NCBI RefSeq assembly: GCF_020515525.1
Contig: NZ_JAIYEP010000041.1
Span: 1-37,931, forward strand
From: Rhodococcus yananensis
GTDB taxonomy: Bacteria; Actinomycetota; Actinomycetes; Mycobacteriales; Mycobacteriaceae
Direction of reading: 5' to 3'
DNA: 37,931 nucleotides
The position numbers and the translations under genes are program-made. The notes under the pieces are model-generated. The model made no database searches and was not told the DNA's origin. It saw only the letters and a program-made list of their open reading frames with translations. The first letter of the stretch is position 1; every line of letters begins with the position of its first letter. This document shows, in pieces, positions 9,021-18,132 of this stretch.

Positions 9021-9059
9021 TCACTGCGGGAAATTCACCGCAGGGATCACCATTGCGCG
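9014..9059. repeat. 46-bp palindromic repeat, copy 2 (overlaps the DUF559 gene stop)
   Basis: This direct repeat of 7943-7988 has two substitutions. The outer arms are atggtgatc and gatcaccat, and the inner gcgg-gaaattca-ccgc hairpin is unchanged. The TGA stop of the preceding gene is within the left arm. The flanking sequences of the two copies are unrelated, which places the repeat boundaries close to these coordinates. Confidence 0.9.
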
Positions 9060-9131
9060 TGGTTGTTCGACCCCGGGGAGACGGTGCCGACGACGACGCG
9101 CGGGTCGTGCTCGAGCGGATCCGGATCCGCG

Positions 9132-9596
9132 TCAGCGTCCGGCGCTCTCCACCACCACGCGGTGATAGTCCTGGATCTGCTGCTCCGGGCCGACCTTCGA
9201 CTCGGCTGTGGCGTAGCCGGTCAGCGACAGCGGAACGTCGTCGGCGACTGCGGCGTACACGACGTCGGATCCCGACATGAACACGACGAGTCCGTCGGCG
9301 CCGGCGCCGGGCAGCCCGCTCCACGTCGTGCCGGATGTCCCGAGCACGCTGTTCACCTCGCTCTCGAGGATGGGAACGCTGAAGTAGTACATGCGATCCC
9401 ACGTACCGGGGTCGACACCGGCCGAGCGTGCGACCTCGCCGACGGTCGATTCCTGTCCCGACACGAAGACGTCCTCGAATCCGCTGTCGACGGGGGAATC
9501 GGCAACGACCGTCACGGTTCCTCCCCCGCACGCCGCCAACCCGAGGACGGTGACACCGAGGATCCCGAGCCTCCCCGATACGAGCATCGATGTCAC
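9132..9596 (-). CDS. Putative secreted lipoprotein, 154 aa
   Basis: A short N-terminal hydrophobic segment ends in the lipobox LAAC (Cys23), followed by GGG, so the protein is probably exported and lipid-anchored to the outer face of the membrane. The mature part has no motif I recognise. It contains Tyr-rich stretches (WDRMYYFSVP, VVYAAVADDV) and is acidic. The GTG start at 9596 has GGGAG 8 nt upstream; an ATG at 9587 is an alternative with poorer spacing. It lies between the DUF559 gene and an orphan gene on the same strand, 160 bp downstream of the latter, so it may have its own promoter. Confidence 0.72.
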   Translation of the reverse strand: MTSMLVSGRLGILGVTVLGLAACGGGTVTVVADSPVDSGFEDVFVSGQESTVGEVARSAGVDPGTWDRMYYFSVPILESEVNSVLGTSGTTWSGLPGAGADGLVVFMSGSDVVYAAVADDVPLSLTGYATAESKVGPEQQIQDYHRVVVESAGR

Positions 9597-9756
9597 GTGT
9601 GTTTCTCCCGTCGAGTCGGTGTTCGTTCAGCAGACCGCGTGGACGCTAACACCGGCCCCGGAGGCGAACCAGTGAACGGAGTCACTATCGAAAAGCGCGA
9701 TCACACGTATTCGCGATCGCCCGGACCGGCCTGTGCGACGTCACAAACTTTCGACG

Positions 9757-10983
9757 TCATTCCTGTGACGTGAGCTCGGCGATGTCGGTGTGGAGCGCAG
9801 CCTGCAGCATTCCGATCGACGAGGTCACGTCGTCGAACTGGTCGCCGACGGCGTTCGCGTTGTCCGTCGACAGCTCACGTATCCCCGACCGTCCGATCAG
9901 TTCGTCGATGCGCTCGTCGAGCCCGGCGGTGCGCTCGGCGACCTCGACCATCCTCATCCGCGCATCGGCGCGCCCCAGGAGATCACCGATCCGCGCGAGC
10001 GCCGCCACCCGGCCCTGGAGTTGCTCCCACACGGGGCCCAGCGCGGCGATCCGCGACTCGAGCCCCGACCGCGCCTGCGGCGCCATCCGCATCGCGTCGG
10101 CCAGTTCGGCCATCAACTCCCGCAACGCGGCGGTGTCGGTCGCGATCTGCATCAACTCGTCGGTGACGTCGAGTTGGGCACGCTGCACCGCGAGATGATC
10201 CGAGCCCCACACCCGTGAGGCCAGGATCCGGTCGTGCAGCGAGCCGGCGAGGAACAGCAGGGTGTCGTAGCGGTCGGCGAACCGGTCGTCGTCCTCGGGC
10301 ATCCGGCTCGTGAGCGCGTCCGCGGCGCGTCGGCCCAGTTCGGCAGCCGGGGTGTTCTGCGACCACCGGACGGTGCGATCGCGTGCGACGCCGAGCGCCG
10401 ACGCCCGCACCCGGTCGAGCGTCGCGTCGGGCAGCGGCGCGGGTGTCGCCTGCAGCGCCGCGAACAGCGCGTCGCGCTGCGCGAGTTCGAGGTGTGTGCC
10501 GTCGCGGCGCGCCCGTCGCACCGCACGCACGGACTGCGCGTAGTGCCGCGTGGAGTGCACGAACGCCTGTCGCGCGGCGTCGATGCGGCGCGCGAGGTCG
10601 CCGGCGCGACGGTCGAGGACGAGTCGGGCGACCCCGGGCCGCTGCCGGGCCGCGCGGGCGGCAGCACCGCGCTGTTCCTCGGTGAGGATGCGCAGTTCTC
10701 CGTATCCGCGCTCACCGATGCGGCGGTCGCCGAGTGCCGCCGACCCGGGTACGGACAGTCCGGTGCGGTGTCGGGCCGCGACGACGGCCCGGACGGATTC
10801 GTCGAGGCGCCCGGCGGCGACGGTGACCGCGGCGAGGTCGGACAGCGGCGGTAGGTGTCCGTCGATCCGGCAGTGCGCACAGTAGTGCCGTACCTGCGCG
10901 GACAGTCGCTCCCTGCGGTCGGCGGCGTCCGCCGCGCGGGTGTCGGGTCCGGTGGGGTCGCCGGGACGGCCGCTCTCACTCAT
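9757..10983 (-). CDS. Hypothetical helical protein, 408 aa
   Basis: I do not recognise this protein. The N-terminus has HYCAHCRIDGH, a CxxC-like pair that could bind a metal. The rest is Ala/Arg-rich and predicted helical, with coiled-coil-like heptads in the last 150 residues (MAELADAMRMAPQARSGLES, VAALARIGDLLGRADARMRM). No signal peptide or membrane helix is visible, so it is probably cytosolic. The ATG at 10983 is supported by GAGGAG. The frame stays open to 11157, so starts further upstream cannot be excluded, but they lack a good ribosome binding site. It is divergent from the large carboxylase gene across a long leader. Confidence 0.7.
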   Translation of the reverse strand: MSESGRPGDPTGPDTRAADAADRRERLSAQVRHYCAHCRIDGHLPPLSDLAAVTVAAGRLDESVRAVVAARHRTGLSVPGSAALGDRRIGERGYGELRILTEEQRGAAARAARQRPGVARLVLDRRAGDLARRIDAARQAFVHSTRHYAQSVRAVRRARRDGTHLELAQRDALFAALQATPAPLPDATLDRVRASALGVARDRTVRWSQNTPAAELGRRAADALTSRMPEDDDRFADRYDTLLFLAGSLHDRILASRVWGSDHLAVQRAQLDVTDELMQIATDTAALRELMAELADAMRMAPQARSGLESRIAALGPVWEQLQGRVAALARIGDLLGRADARMRMVEVAERTAGLDERIDELIGRSGIRELSTDNANAVGDQFDDVTSSIGMLQAALHTDIAELTSQE

Positions 10984-11774
10984 CGGGATCTCCTCGCTGT
11001 TCCGCCACCCACTGTCCCAGAAATCGGTCGTCCCGGACATCGGCAGCTCGCGCCGGCTCGGTGCATTCCCCAGTGTCCACCCCGGGCCGTCCACCCCGCA
11101 CCCGCGACGTGGCCGTTCGGCCCCATCCCGGTCACTTCGCTTGAGTGGATGCCGCATTCGACTTCCGTGACCGATGTCACAGCGGGAGATCGGGTGCGGG
11201 AACGGTACCTCGCACGCAGAATCCCGGGCGGTCGCCCGGATCGACGAAATCGCTTACCCCCCAGCGGATCAGAGACCTCGAAGGCCGTTCACCGCGGAGT
11301 CACCCGAAAAGCTACCCGCGGGTGTTACCGAAGGGTACGAGCAGGGCCCGAAACGCCTCCGTCCGGCGCCCTGAGCTCGGCCGATGCGAATGCATTTGTC
11401 GCACAGCCGGTCCCGATGGGTCGACGGGCGCACTCCCGGCCGCGAACGGAAAACGTGACAAACCCTCATGTTTGCTCCATGCTGTTACCCGGAAGGACCA
11501 CCCGAAACCAGGGGGCATCGCCGTCGACGACGACCGGCGCGGGTTTCGACGGGACGGTCCGACCGCACCCCCACGGCGCCCGGGGCAGGGCCCACGGGCG
11601 GGTGTCCGACACGCATGCCCATGTCGACCACGAGGAGCCGACCGATACATGCTTCCGCTCGCGTTATCAACCCGTGACGTGACGCGGACTATCGGCTAGT
11701 TTCGGTTCCTCGCTGGGGTGGAGCTTCGACGCGCGCTGCAATGCGCACAACCATGGAGAACGGTGGCAACGAGT
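10984..11774. other. Long divergent intergenic region before the carboxylase gene
   Basis: About 790 bp separate the divergent starts of the orphan gene and the carboxylase gene. Open frames exist, but their composition (Arg/Pro/Gly-rich, no domain) looks non-coding. A GGAG at 11755-11758 probably serves the carboxylase. I see no recognisable riboswitch or transcription-factor consensus. Confidence 0.45.
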
Positions 11775-14700
11775 ATGTTCAAGCGGATCGCAGTGGTCAA
11801 TCGCGGTGAGGCGGCTGTACGCCTCATCCGGGCCGTCCGGGAGCTCAACTCCGAGCACAACTACGACATCAGGACGGTCGCGCTCCACACGGACGCCGAA
11901 CGCCGCGCCATGTTCGTCCGACAGGCCGACGAGGGCGTGCCCCTCCGACCGTCGGCCACTGCCGCGACGTCCTACCTCGATCACGCCGAACTCGAGCGCG
12001 CCCTCGTCGAAGCGAAGGCCGACGCCGTGTGGGTCGGCTGGGGCTTCGTCGCAGAGGACCCCGCGTTCGCCGAGCTCTGTGCCCGACTCGGCATCACGTT
12101 CATCGGCCCCTCCGCGGACGCGATGCGTCTGCTCGGCGACAAGGTCGAGGCCAAACTCCTCGCCGAGAAGGTCGGCGTGCCGGTCGCCCCCTGGTCCGGT
12201 GGTCCCGTCGCCACCCGCGCGGACGCGCGGCGGCACGCCCAGGCCATCGGCTACCCGCTGATCATCAAGGCCCGATCCGGTGGTGGCGGCCGCGGCATCC
12301 GCAAGGTCTACGCCGAGGACGAACTCGAGCTGGCCCTCGAACGCACCCAGGGCGAGGCCGAACGTTCCTTCGGCGACCCCGTCGTGTTCATCGAGCGTCT
12401 CGTCACCGACGCCCGCCACGTCGAGGTCCAGGTCATCGCCGACAACCACGGCAACGTGTGGGCTCCCGGCGTACGCGACTGCTCGATCCAGCGCAAGAAC
12501 CAGAAGGTCATCGAGGAATCCGCGTCACCGCTGCTCACCGACGAGCAGTCCGACCACCTGCGTGCCGTCTCCGCCGATCTCGTCCGCGCCGCCGGATACA
12601 GCGGCGCCGGCACCGTCGAATACCTCTACCAGCCCGACCTGAAGATCTTCACGTTCCTGGAGGTCAACACCCGCCTGCAGGTCGAGCACCCCATCACCGA
12701 GGTCACCACCGGAATCGACCTCGTCAAACTGCAGATCCTCGTCGCGGCCGGTGAGACCCTGCCCGGCGACTGCCCGCCCGAGTTCGGTCACGCCGTCGAG
12801 GCCAGGCTCAACGCCGAGGACGCCGACAACGGGTTCGCCCCCGCCCCCGGCACCGTTCAGCTGCTGAAGTTCCCGCTCGGATCCGGGCTGCGCGTCGACA
12901 CCGGCATCGCCCAGGGCGACGTGATCCCGCCCGACTACGACTCCATGGTCGCCAAGATCATCGCGTGGGGTCGCGACCGCGACGAGGCACTCGCGCGTCT
13001 GCGCACCGCCCTGCGCGAGACCACCGTCGTCCTCGACGGCGGCACCACCACCAAGTCGTTCCTGCTCGACCTGCTCGACCGCCCCGAGGTCGTCGACGCC
13101 GACGCCGACACCGGTTGGCTCGACCGCACCGGCGTCGGCACCGCGACCGGCCCCACCAAGGTCGCCGACGTCGCACTCGTCGCCACCGCCATCGACGTGT
13201 ACGACGCCGACGAGGCCCGCGCCCGCGCCGCGTTCTTCACCTCCGCGCGCGGCGGCCGACCCCGCGCCCAGCACACCGCCGGCCGCAAGATCGAGCTGAG
13301 CTACCAGGGCCAGGCATACGAACTGTTCGTCGGGCAGGTGGGCCCGCACCGCTACCGCGTCGACACCGGCGACCACGAGATCGACGTCGAGGTGGATCGG
13401 CTCGGCGACTACGAATCGCGGCTCACCCTCGCCGGCCGCCGGCACCACGTCGTGTCCATCGCCGGACCCGCCCACTTCCTCGTCGAGGTCGACGGCATCA
13501 GCCACCAGATCAGCCAGGACGAAGCCGGTGTCGTGCGCACCCCCGCGCCCGCCGTCGTGGTCGCGGTGCCGGTGACCGTCGGCGACGAGGTCGAGGCCGG
13601 ACAGACCCTCGTCGTCCTCGAATCCATGAAGATGGAGACCGCGGTGCGCGCACCGTTCGCCGGCAAGGTCCGCGAGATCCTCGCCGTCGTCAACGCGCAG
13701 GTCGACGCGGGTGCACCGCTGCTGCGCGTCGACCAGATCGCCGAGGAGACCGTCACCGAGACCGTCGACCGCGTCGAGTTCCCGTCCCCCACCTCCGTGC
13801 AGGACGACGACGCCGTCGCCGCCGCCCGCACCCGACTCGACGTCCTCGAGGCGCTCATCACCGGCTACGACGTGCCCGCCGACCGCACCGCCGCGCTCGT
13901 CGCCGACTACGACCGGCTCGTCGCCAGCGCCGGCTCCTGCGACCTGGTGCGTGCCGAGTTGGCGCTGCTCACCACGTTCGCCGACGTCTGCGAGATCTCC
14001 CGTAACCGCCCCACCCACGCGGAGGAGAACAGCGACGACAAGGTGCACAGCCCCCGCGAGTTCTTCCACGGCTACCTGCAGTCGCTCGACGTCGAGGTCG
14101 GTGGGCTGCCCGACAGCTTCCGGTCGCGGCTGTCGCAGGCGCTGCGGCACTACGACGTCACCGATCTCGAGCGCACACCCGAGCTCGAGGAAGCCGTGTA
14201 CCGCCTGTTCCTCGCGCAGGAGCACATCGAGGCGCAGGTTCCGGTCGTCACCGCGCTGCTCGACCGGTGGCTCGAGAGCGACGACACCGGGATCGGGGTG
14301 TCGCACGAACTCAACGAAGTCCTCGACCGCCTGATCGTCGCCACCCAGGTGCGTTTCCCGGTGATCGGTGACGCGGCCCGCAACCTGCGCTACCGGTTCT
14401 TCGAGGAACCGGTGATCCGCAAGGCCCGCGAGCAGGTGTACGACGGGGTGCGCGGTTCGCTGGCGCACCTGGCGGAGCACCCGCAGGCCGCCGACTACGC
14501 GCAGCGCGTCGACGCGCTCGTCGCCACCCCGGAGCCGCTCATCGACCTGCTCGCCCAGCAGATCACCCGCCCGGAGACCGTGCCCGGGCCGCTGCTCGAG
14601 GTGATCACCCGCCGCGCCTACAAGATCCGCACCCTCGAGGACGTGCAGGCCCGGATCGTGGGCGGCCGACAGTTCGTCACCGGCAACTTCGATCTGCGCG

Positions 14701-17252
14701 GCGACCGCCTGTACCTGATCACGACCGAAGCCCCGCACGCCGACCTCGCGTCCGCCCTCGACGACGTCGAGAACTCCGCGAAGACGCTGCCGAGCACCGA
14801 GAACCTCGTCGTCGACCTCTACCTCGCGTGGGACGACGCGCCCACCGACGCCGACGCGCAGGCCGACGCATTGCGGTCGGTGCTCGCCGCCCGCGAGATC
14901 CTGGCGACCGCCCGGCGCGTCACGGTCACGGTGTGCCACACGGACAATGCCGAGGAGCACGTCTTCACGTTCCGCCCCTACGAGTCGGGGTACGCGGAGG
15001 AGAGCAACATCCGCGACATCCATCCGCTCACCGGGCAGCGTCTCGACCTGTGGCGCCTGAAGAACTTCGACGGCACCCGGCTGCCCGCGAACCCGGACAC
15101 GTACCTGTACCACATCGTGGCGCGGGACAACCCGTCCGACGAGCGGTTCGTCGCCCTCGCCGAGGTCCGCGACCTCAACCCGCAGCGTGACGAGAGCGGT
15201 GCGATCGTGAGCCTGCCGGCGTTCGAACGTGCTCTCGCCAGCTCCCTCGACGGCCTCCGACGCGCCCAGGCGGCGCGCGGTGGACGACGCCTCGACGCCA
15301 ACCGTGTGGTGCTGTTCGTCTGGCCCGTCGTCGATTTCGCGTACTCGGACCTCGAGCGGCTCGCCCGCAACGCGGCACCGCTGACCGTCGGCGCCGGCCT
15401 CGAGGAGATCACCGTCATCGGGTGGCTCAGCGAGAGTCACGACCGGCCGCCGCGGGAGGTCGCGCTGCGCTTCTCGTACCGCTCCGGGGCCGGCGTCGTC
15501 GTGCGGTTGACGGACCCGCCGAAGGAGCCGCTCAAGCCGCTCGACGAGTACACCCAGAAGGTGCAGCGTTCCCGCGCGCGCGGCACCGTCTACCCGTACG
15601 AGCTCGTTCCGATCCTCACCGGTGAGAACGGCAGCTTCGTCGAGTACGACCTCGACGAGCGCGGGAAGCTCGTCGCCGTCGACCGCCCGTACGGTCGCAA
15701 CACCGCGGGCCTGATCGTCGGTGTCGTCACCACCCCCACCGCCCTGCATCCCGAGGGCATGACCCGCGTCGCGATGTTCGGCGATCCCACGAAGGCCCTG
15801 GGCACCGTCGCGGAAGCGGAGTGCTCCCGCGTCGTCGCCGCGATCGACCTCGCCGAGAAGCTCGGTGCGCCCGTCGAATGGTTCGCGCTGTCGTCCGGTG
15901 CGACGATCTCCATGGCGTCGGGCACCGAGAACATGGACTGGGTGTCGCGGGCGCTGCGTCGCATCATCACGTTCACGCAGGACGGCGGCGAGATCAACGT
16001 GATCGTCACCGGCATCAACGTCGGTGCCCAGCCGTACTGGAACGCCGAGGCGACGATGCTCATGCACACCAAGGGCATCCTGGTCATGACCCCGGACAGC
16101 GCGATGGTGCTCACCGGCAAGCAGTCGCTGGACTACTCCGGCGGTGTGTCGGCGGAGGACAACTTCGGTATCGGCGGGTACGACCGCGTCATGGGCCCCA
16201 ACGGCCAGGCACAGTACTGGGCACCGAACCTCACGACGGCCGTCGAGGTGCTCTTCGGTCACTACGCCCACGCGTACGTCGCGCCGGGTGAACGGTTCCC
16301 CCGTCAGGCCCCGACCACCGACCCCGTCGATCGTGACGTGCAGGTGTATCCGCACGTGCATCCGTCGAGCGACTTCACGACGGTCGGCGACATCTTCTCG
16401 TCCGAGACCAACCCGGACCGCAAGAAGCCGTTCGACATCCGCACCGTGATGCGCGCCGTCGTCGACCAGGACCACGGCGTGCTCGAGCGGTGGGCCGACA
16501 TGGCGGAGGCCGACACCTCCGTCGTCTTCGACGCACACCTCGGTGGGCATGCCGCCACCGTGATCGGCATCGAGTCGCGGGCCATCCCCCGCAAGGGCTG
16601 GTTCCCGACGGACGGCCCCGACCAGTGGACGTCGGGCACACTGTTCCCGAAGTCGTCGAAGAAGACGGCCCGCGCCATCAATGCGGCGAGCGGAAACCGC
16701 CCGCTCGTGGTCCTCGCGAACCTGTCGGGCTTCGACGGCTCCCCCGAGTCGCTGCGCAACATGCAGCTCGAATACGGGGCCGAGATCGGCCGCGCCATCG
16801 TCAATTTCGACGGTCCCATCGTGTTCGTGGTGGTCTCCCGCTACCACGGCGGTGCGTTCGTGGTGTTCTCCGGAGCGCTGAACGAGAACATGGAGGTACT
16901 CGCCGTCGAGGGGTCGTTCGCCTCGGTGCTCGGTGGCGCTCCCGCCGCAGCCGTGGTGTTCACCCGCGACGTGAACAAGCGCACCGCAGGTGATTCGCGC
17001 ATCGTCGAACTCGAAGCCCAGATCGCCGCCGCGGACGACGGCGAGAAGGCCCGTCTCGGAGTGGAACTCGCCGCGATGCGCACAGCGGTACGGTCGGAGA
17101 AGCTCGGCGAGGTCGCCGCCGAGTTCGAAGCCATCCACAACATCCAGCGCGCCCAGGAGGTCGGTTCGGTGCACCGGATCGTCCCGGCCGCCGAACTGCG
17201 TCCGCAGATCATCGCAGCGCTCGAGCGGGGTATCGCCAAGACCCTCGCCTGA
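11775..17252 (+). CDS. Single-chain acyl-CoA (acetyl-CoA-type) carboxylase, 1,825 aa
   Basis: This multidomain enzyme carboxylates an acyl-CoA, probably acetyl-CoA to malonyl-CoA, using ATP, bicarbonate and biotin. The biotin carboxylase (about 1-450) shows the glycine-rich KARSGGGGRGIRK loop and EVNTRLQVEHPITE. The biotin carrier domain carries ESMKMET with Lys619. A long central region (about 680-1250) includes LDLWRLKNFDGTRL and a YLYHIV strand, reminiscent of the central domain of eukaryotic acetyl-CoA carboxylases. The carboxyltransferase (about 1250-1825) contains NVIVTGINVGAQPYWNAEA, SLDYSGGVSAEDNFGIGGYD and DGSPESLRNMQLEYGAEIGR. All activities lie on one chain, unlike the split AccA/AccD complexes usual in this phylum. 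A GTG at 11763, in frame and closer to GGAG, is an alternative start. A strong terminator follows, so it is monocistronic. Confidence 0.9.
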   Translation: MFKRIAVVNRGEAAVRLIRAVRELNSEHNYDIRTVALHTDAERRAMFVRQADEGVPLRPSATAATSYLDHAELERALVEAKADAVWVGWGFVAEDPAFAELCARLGITFIGPSADAMRLLGDKVEAKLLAEKVGVPVAPWSGGPVATRADARRHAQAIGYPLIIKARSGGGGRGIRKVYAEDELELALERTQGEAERSFGDPVVFIERLVTDARHVEVQVIADNHGNVWAPGVRDCSIQRKNQKVIEESASPLLTDEQSDHLRAVSADLVRAAGYSGAGTVEYLYQPDLKIFTFLEVNTRLQVEHPITEVTTGIDLVKLQILVAAGETLPGDCPPEFGHAVEARLNAEDADNGFAPAPGTVQLLKFPLGSGLRVDTGIAQGDVIPPDYDSMVAKIIAWGRDRDEALARLRTALRETTVVLDGGTTTKSFLLDLLDRPEVVDADADTGWLDRTGVGTATGPTKVADVALVATAIDVYDADEARARAAFFTSARGGRPRAQHTAGRKIELSYQGQAYELFVGQVGPHRYRVDTGDHEIDVEVDRLGDYESRLTLAGRRHHVVSIAGPAHFLVEVDGISHQISQDEAGVVRTPAPAVVVAVPVTVGDEVEAGQTLVVLESMKMETAVRAPFAGKVREILAVVNAQVDAGAPLLRVDQIAEETVTETVDRVEFPSPTSVQDDDAVAAARTRLDVLEALITGYDVPADRTAALVADYDRLVASAGSCDLVRAELALLTTFADVCEISRNRPTHAEENSDDKVHSPREFFHGYLQSLDVEVGGLPDSFRSRLSQALRHYDVTDLERTPELEEAVYRLFLAQEHIEAQVPVVTALLDRWLESDDTGIGVSHELNEVLDRLIVATQVRFPVIGDAARNLRYRFFEEPVIRKAREQVYDGVRGSLAHLAEHPQAADYAQRVDALVATPEPLIDLLAQQITRPETVPGPLLEVITRRAYKIRTLEDVQARIVGGRQFVTGNFDLRGDRLYLITTEAPHADLASALDDVENSAKTLPSTENLVVDLYLAWDDAPTDADAQADALRSVLAAREILATARRVTVTVCHTDNAEEHVFTFRPYESGYAEESNIRDIHPLTGQRLDLWRLKNFDGTRLPANPDTYLYHIVARDNPSDERFVALAEVRDLNPQRDESGAIVSLPAFERALASSLDGLRRAQAARGGRRLDANRVVLFVWPVVDFAYSDLERLARNAAPLTVGAGLEEITVIGWLSESHDRPPREVALRFSYRSGAGVVVRLTDPPKEPLKPLDEYTQKVQRSRARGTVYPYELVPILTGENGSFVEYDLDERGKLVAVDRPYGRNTAGLIVGVVTTPTALHPEGMTRVAMFGDPTKALGTVAEAECSRVVAAIDLAEKLGAPVEWFALSSGATISMASGTENMDWVSRALRRIITFTQDGGEINVIVTGINVGAQPYWNAEATMLMHTKGILVMTPDSAMVLTGKQSLDYSGGVSAEDNFGIGGYDRVMGPNGQAQYWAPNLTTAVEVLFGHYAHAYVAPGERFPRQAPTTDPVDRDVQVYPHVHPSSDFTTVGDIFSSETNPDRKKPFDIRTVMRAVVDQDHGVLERWADMAEADTSVVFDAHLGGHAATVIGIESRAIPRKGWFPTDGPDQWTSGTLFPKSSKKTARAINAASGNRPLVVLANLSGFDGSPESLRNMQLEYGAEIGRAIVNFDGPIVFVVVSRYHGGAFVVFSGALNENMEVLAVEGSFASVLGGAPAAAVVFTRDVNKRTAGDSRIVELEAQIAAADDGEKARLGVELAAMRTAVRSEKLGEVAAEFEAIHNIQRAQEVGSVHRIVPAAELRPQIIAALERGIAKTLA

Positions 17253-17261
17253 CCGCCCGTA

Positions 17262-17302
17262 CACCCGAGCCCCGCATCTCCCCGAGGTGCGGGGCTCGGG
17301 TG
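17262..17302 (+). terminator. Hairpin terminator after the carboxylase gene
   Basis: Perfect 15-bp arms cacccgagccccgca and tgcggggctcgggtg enclose an 11-nt loop, starting 10 bp after the carboxylase stop codon. The GC-rich stem without a long T-run is typical of actinobacterial terminators. It may also serve the convergent hydrolase gene. Confidence 0.85.
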
Positions 17303-17346
17303 CGTCCGTAGGCGTATGCGTCCGCCTGCCGTGTGCGTGGCACGGG

Positions 17347-18132
17347 TCAGTCGAGAGTGCGGATCCAGGTGATCAAGGCGTTCGCGACCTCGTGGGGCAC
17401 CTCGGGTATCAGGGCATGACCGCTACCGGGGATCAGCACCGTCGTCACCAACTCCGCGCCGAATTCGTCGACGAGCTCGGTGCGGCTCTCCGGGGGCCGG
17501 AAGACGTCGTCGGCCGCCTGCAGGTCGAGCAGCGGTGCATGCGCGACCGGCCACCACGATTCCTTGTCGGTGGCCGCCATCGCGGCCCGCTGCAGTTCGA
17601 TCGCGTCCGGCCACCAGCCGTCGAGCCACACCGACGGATCGTGTCCGTCGGCGAAGAACACGGCGGCGAGGTGCTCCAGTCGCTCACCGTCGGGCAGGGA
17701 CGTGTCGGAGCACTTCGCGACCCGTTCGGTGAGCGACGCGGGGAACCGGCGGGCACCGGCGGCGAGCACCGCCACACCGCGCACCGACTCGGGGTGGTCG
17801 GCGTCGAGAACGCGAGCGACGTAGTGCCCGAACGCATGTCCGGCGAGCACTGCGGGAGCCGCGTCGAAGTGGGTGAGGACGTCGGCGACGTCGGTTGCGA
17901 GGTCGTGCAGGTCTGCGCCGGCCGTATGCCCGCGACTCCGCCCGACACCGCGCAGCTGGGGGCGCAGAGCCCGGTATCCGGCGGCGGCGAGGTCGTGCGC
18001 GACGGGGTCGAACTCGTACGAATCACGGCCCAACGACGGCAGCAGCACGACGACGGGACCGTCGCCGTCGATCTGCACTTCGAGCTCTGCCGTCCGCGTG
18101 GCCACCATCTGCGTCTGCGTCACGTCTCGCAT
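17347..18132 (-). CDS. Alpha/beta-hydrolase-fold protein with Ala at the nucleophile site, 261 aa
   Basis: The fold signature is clear: an N-terminal strand and oxyanion region (VVVLLPSLGRDSYEFD), RPQLRGVGRS, the nucleophile elbow, and a C-terminal catalytic-type His (GSGHALIPE, His239). The nucleophile elbow reads LAGHAFGHYVAR, so residue 100 is Ala where GxSxG hydrolases have Ser. Normal ester hydrolysis is therefore unlikely by the standard mechanism. Cofactor-free lyase, isomerase or binding roles are possible, and I cannot choose between them. The ATG at 18132 leaves a short hydrophilic N-terminus; its ribosome binding site is weak. The gene converges on the carboxylase gene, and an inverted repeat lies 50 bp upstream of its start. 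Confidence 0.85.
   Translation of the reverse strand: MRDVTQTQMVATRTAELEVQIDGDGPVVVLLPSLGRDSYEFDPVAHDLAAAGYRALRPQLRGVGRSRGHTAGADLHDLATDVADVLTHFDAAPAVLAGHAFGHYVARVLDADHPESVRGVAVLAAGARRFPASLTERVAKCSDTSLPDGERLEHLAAVFFADGHDPSVWLDGWWPDAIELQRAAMAATDKESWWPVAHAPLLDLQAADDVFRPPESRTELVDEFGAELVTTVLIPGSGHALIPEVPHEVANALITWIRTLD

Noticed and set aside
11145-11699. Open frame of about 180 codons before the carboxylase
   Set aside because: The composition (Arg/Pro/Gly/Thr-rich) and lack of a ribosome binding site or domain suggest non-coding leader.
12525-17264. Very long antisense open frame opposite the carboxylase gene
   Set aside because: It arises from the high GC3 of the sense gene. The translation is Arg/Asp/Gly/Val-rich with no domain or start signal.
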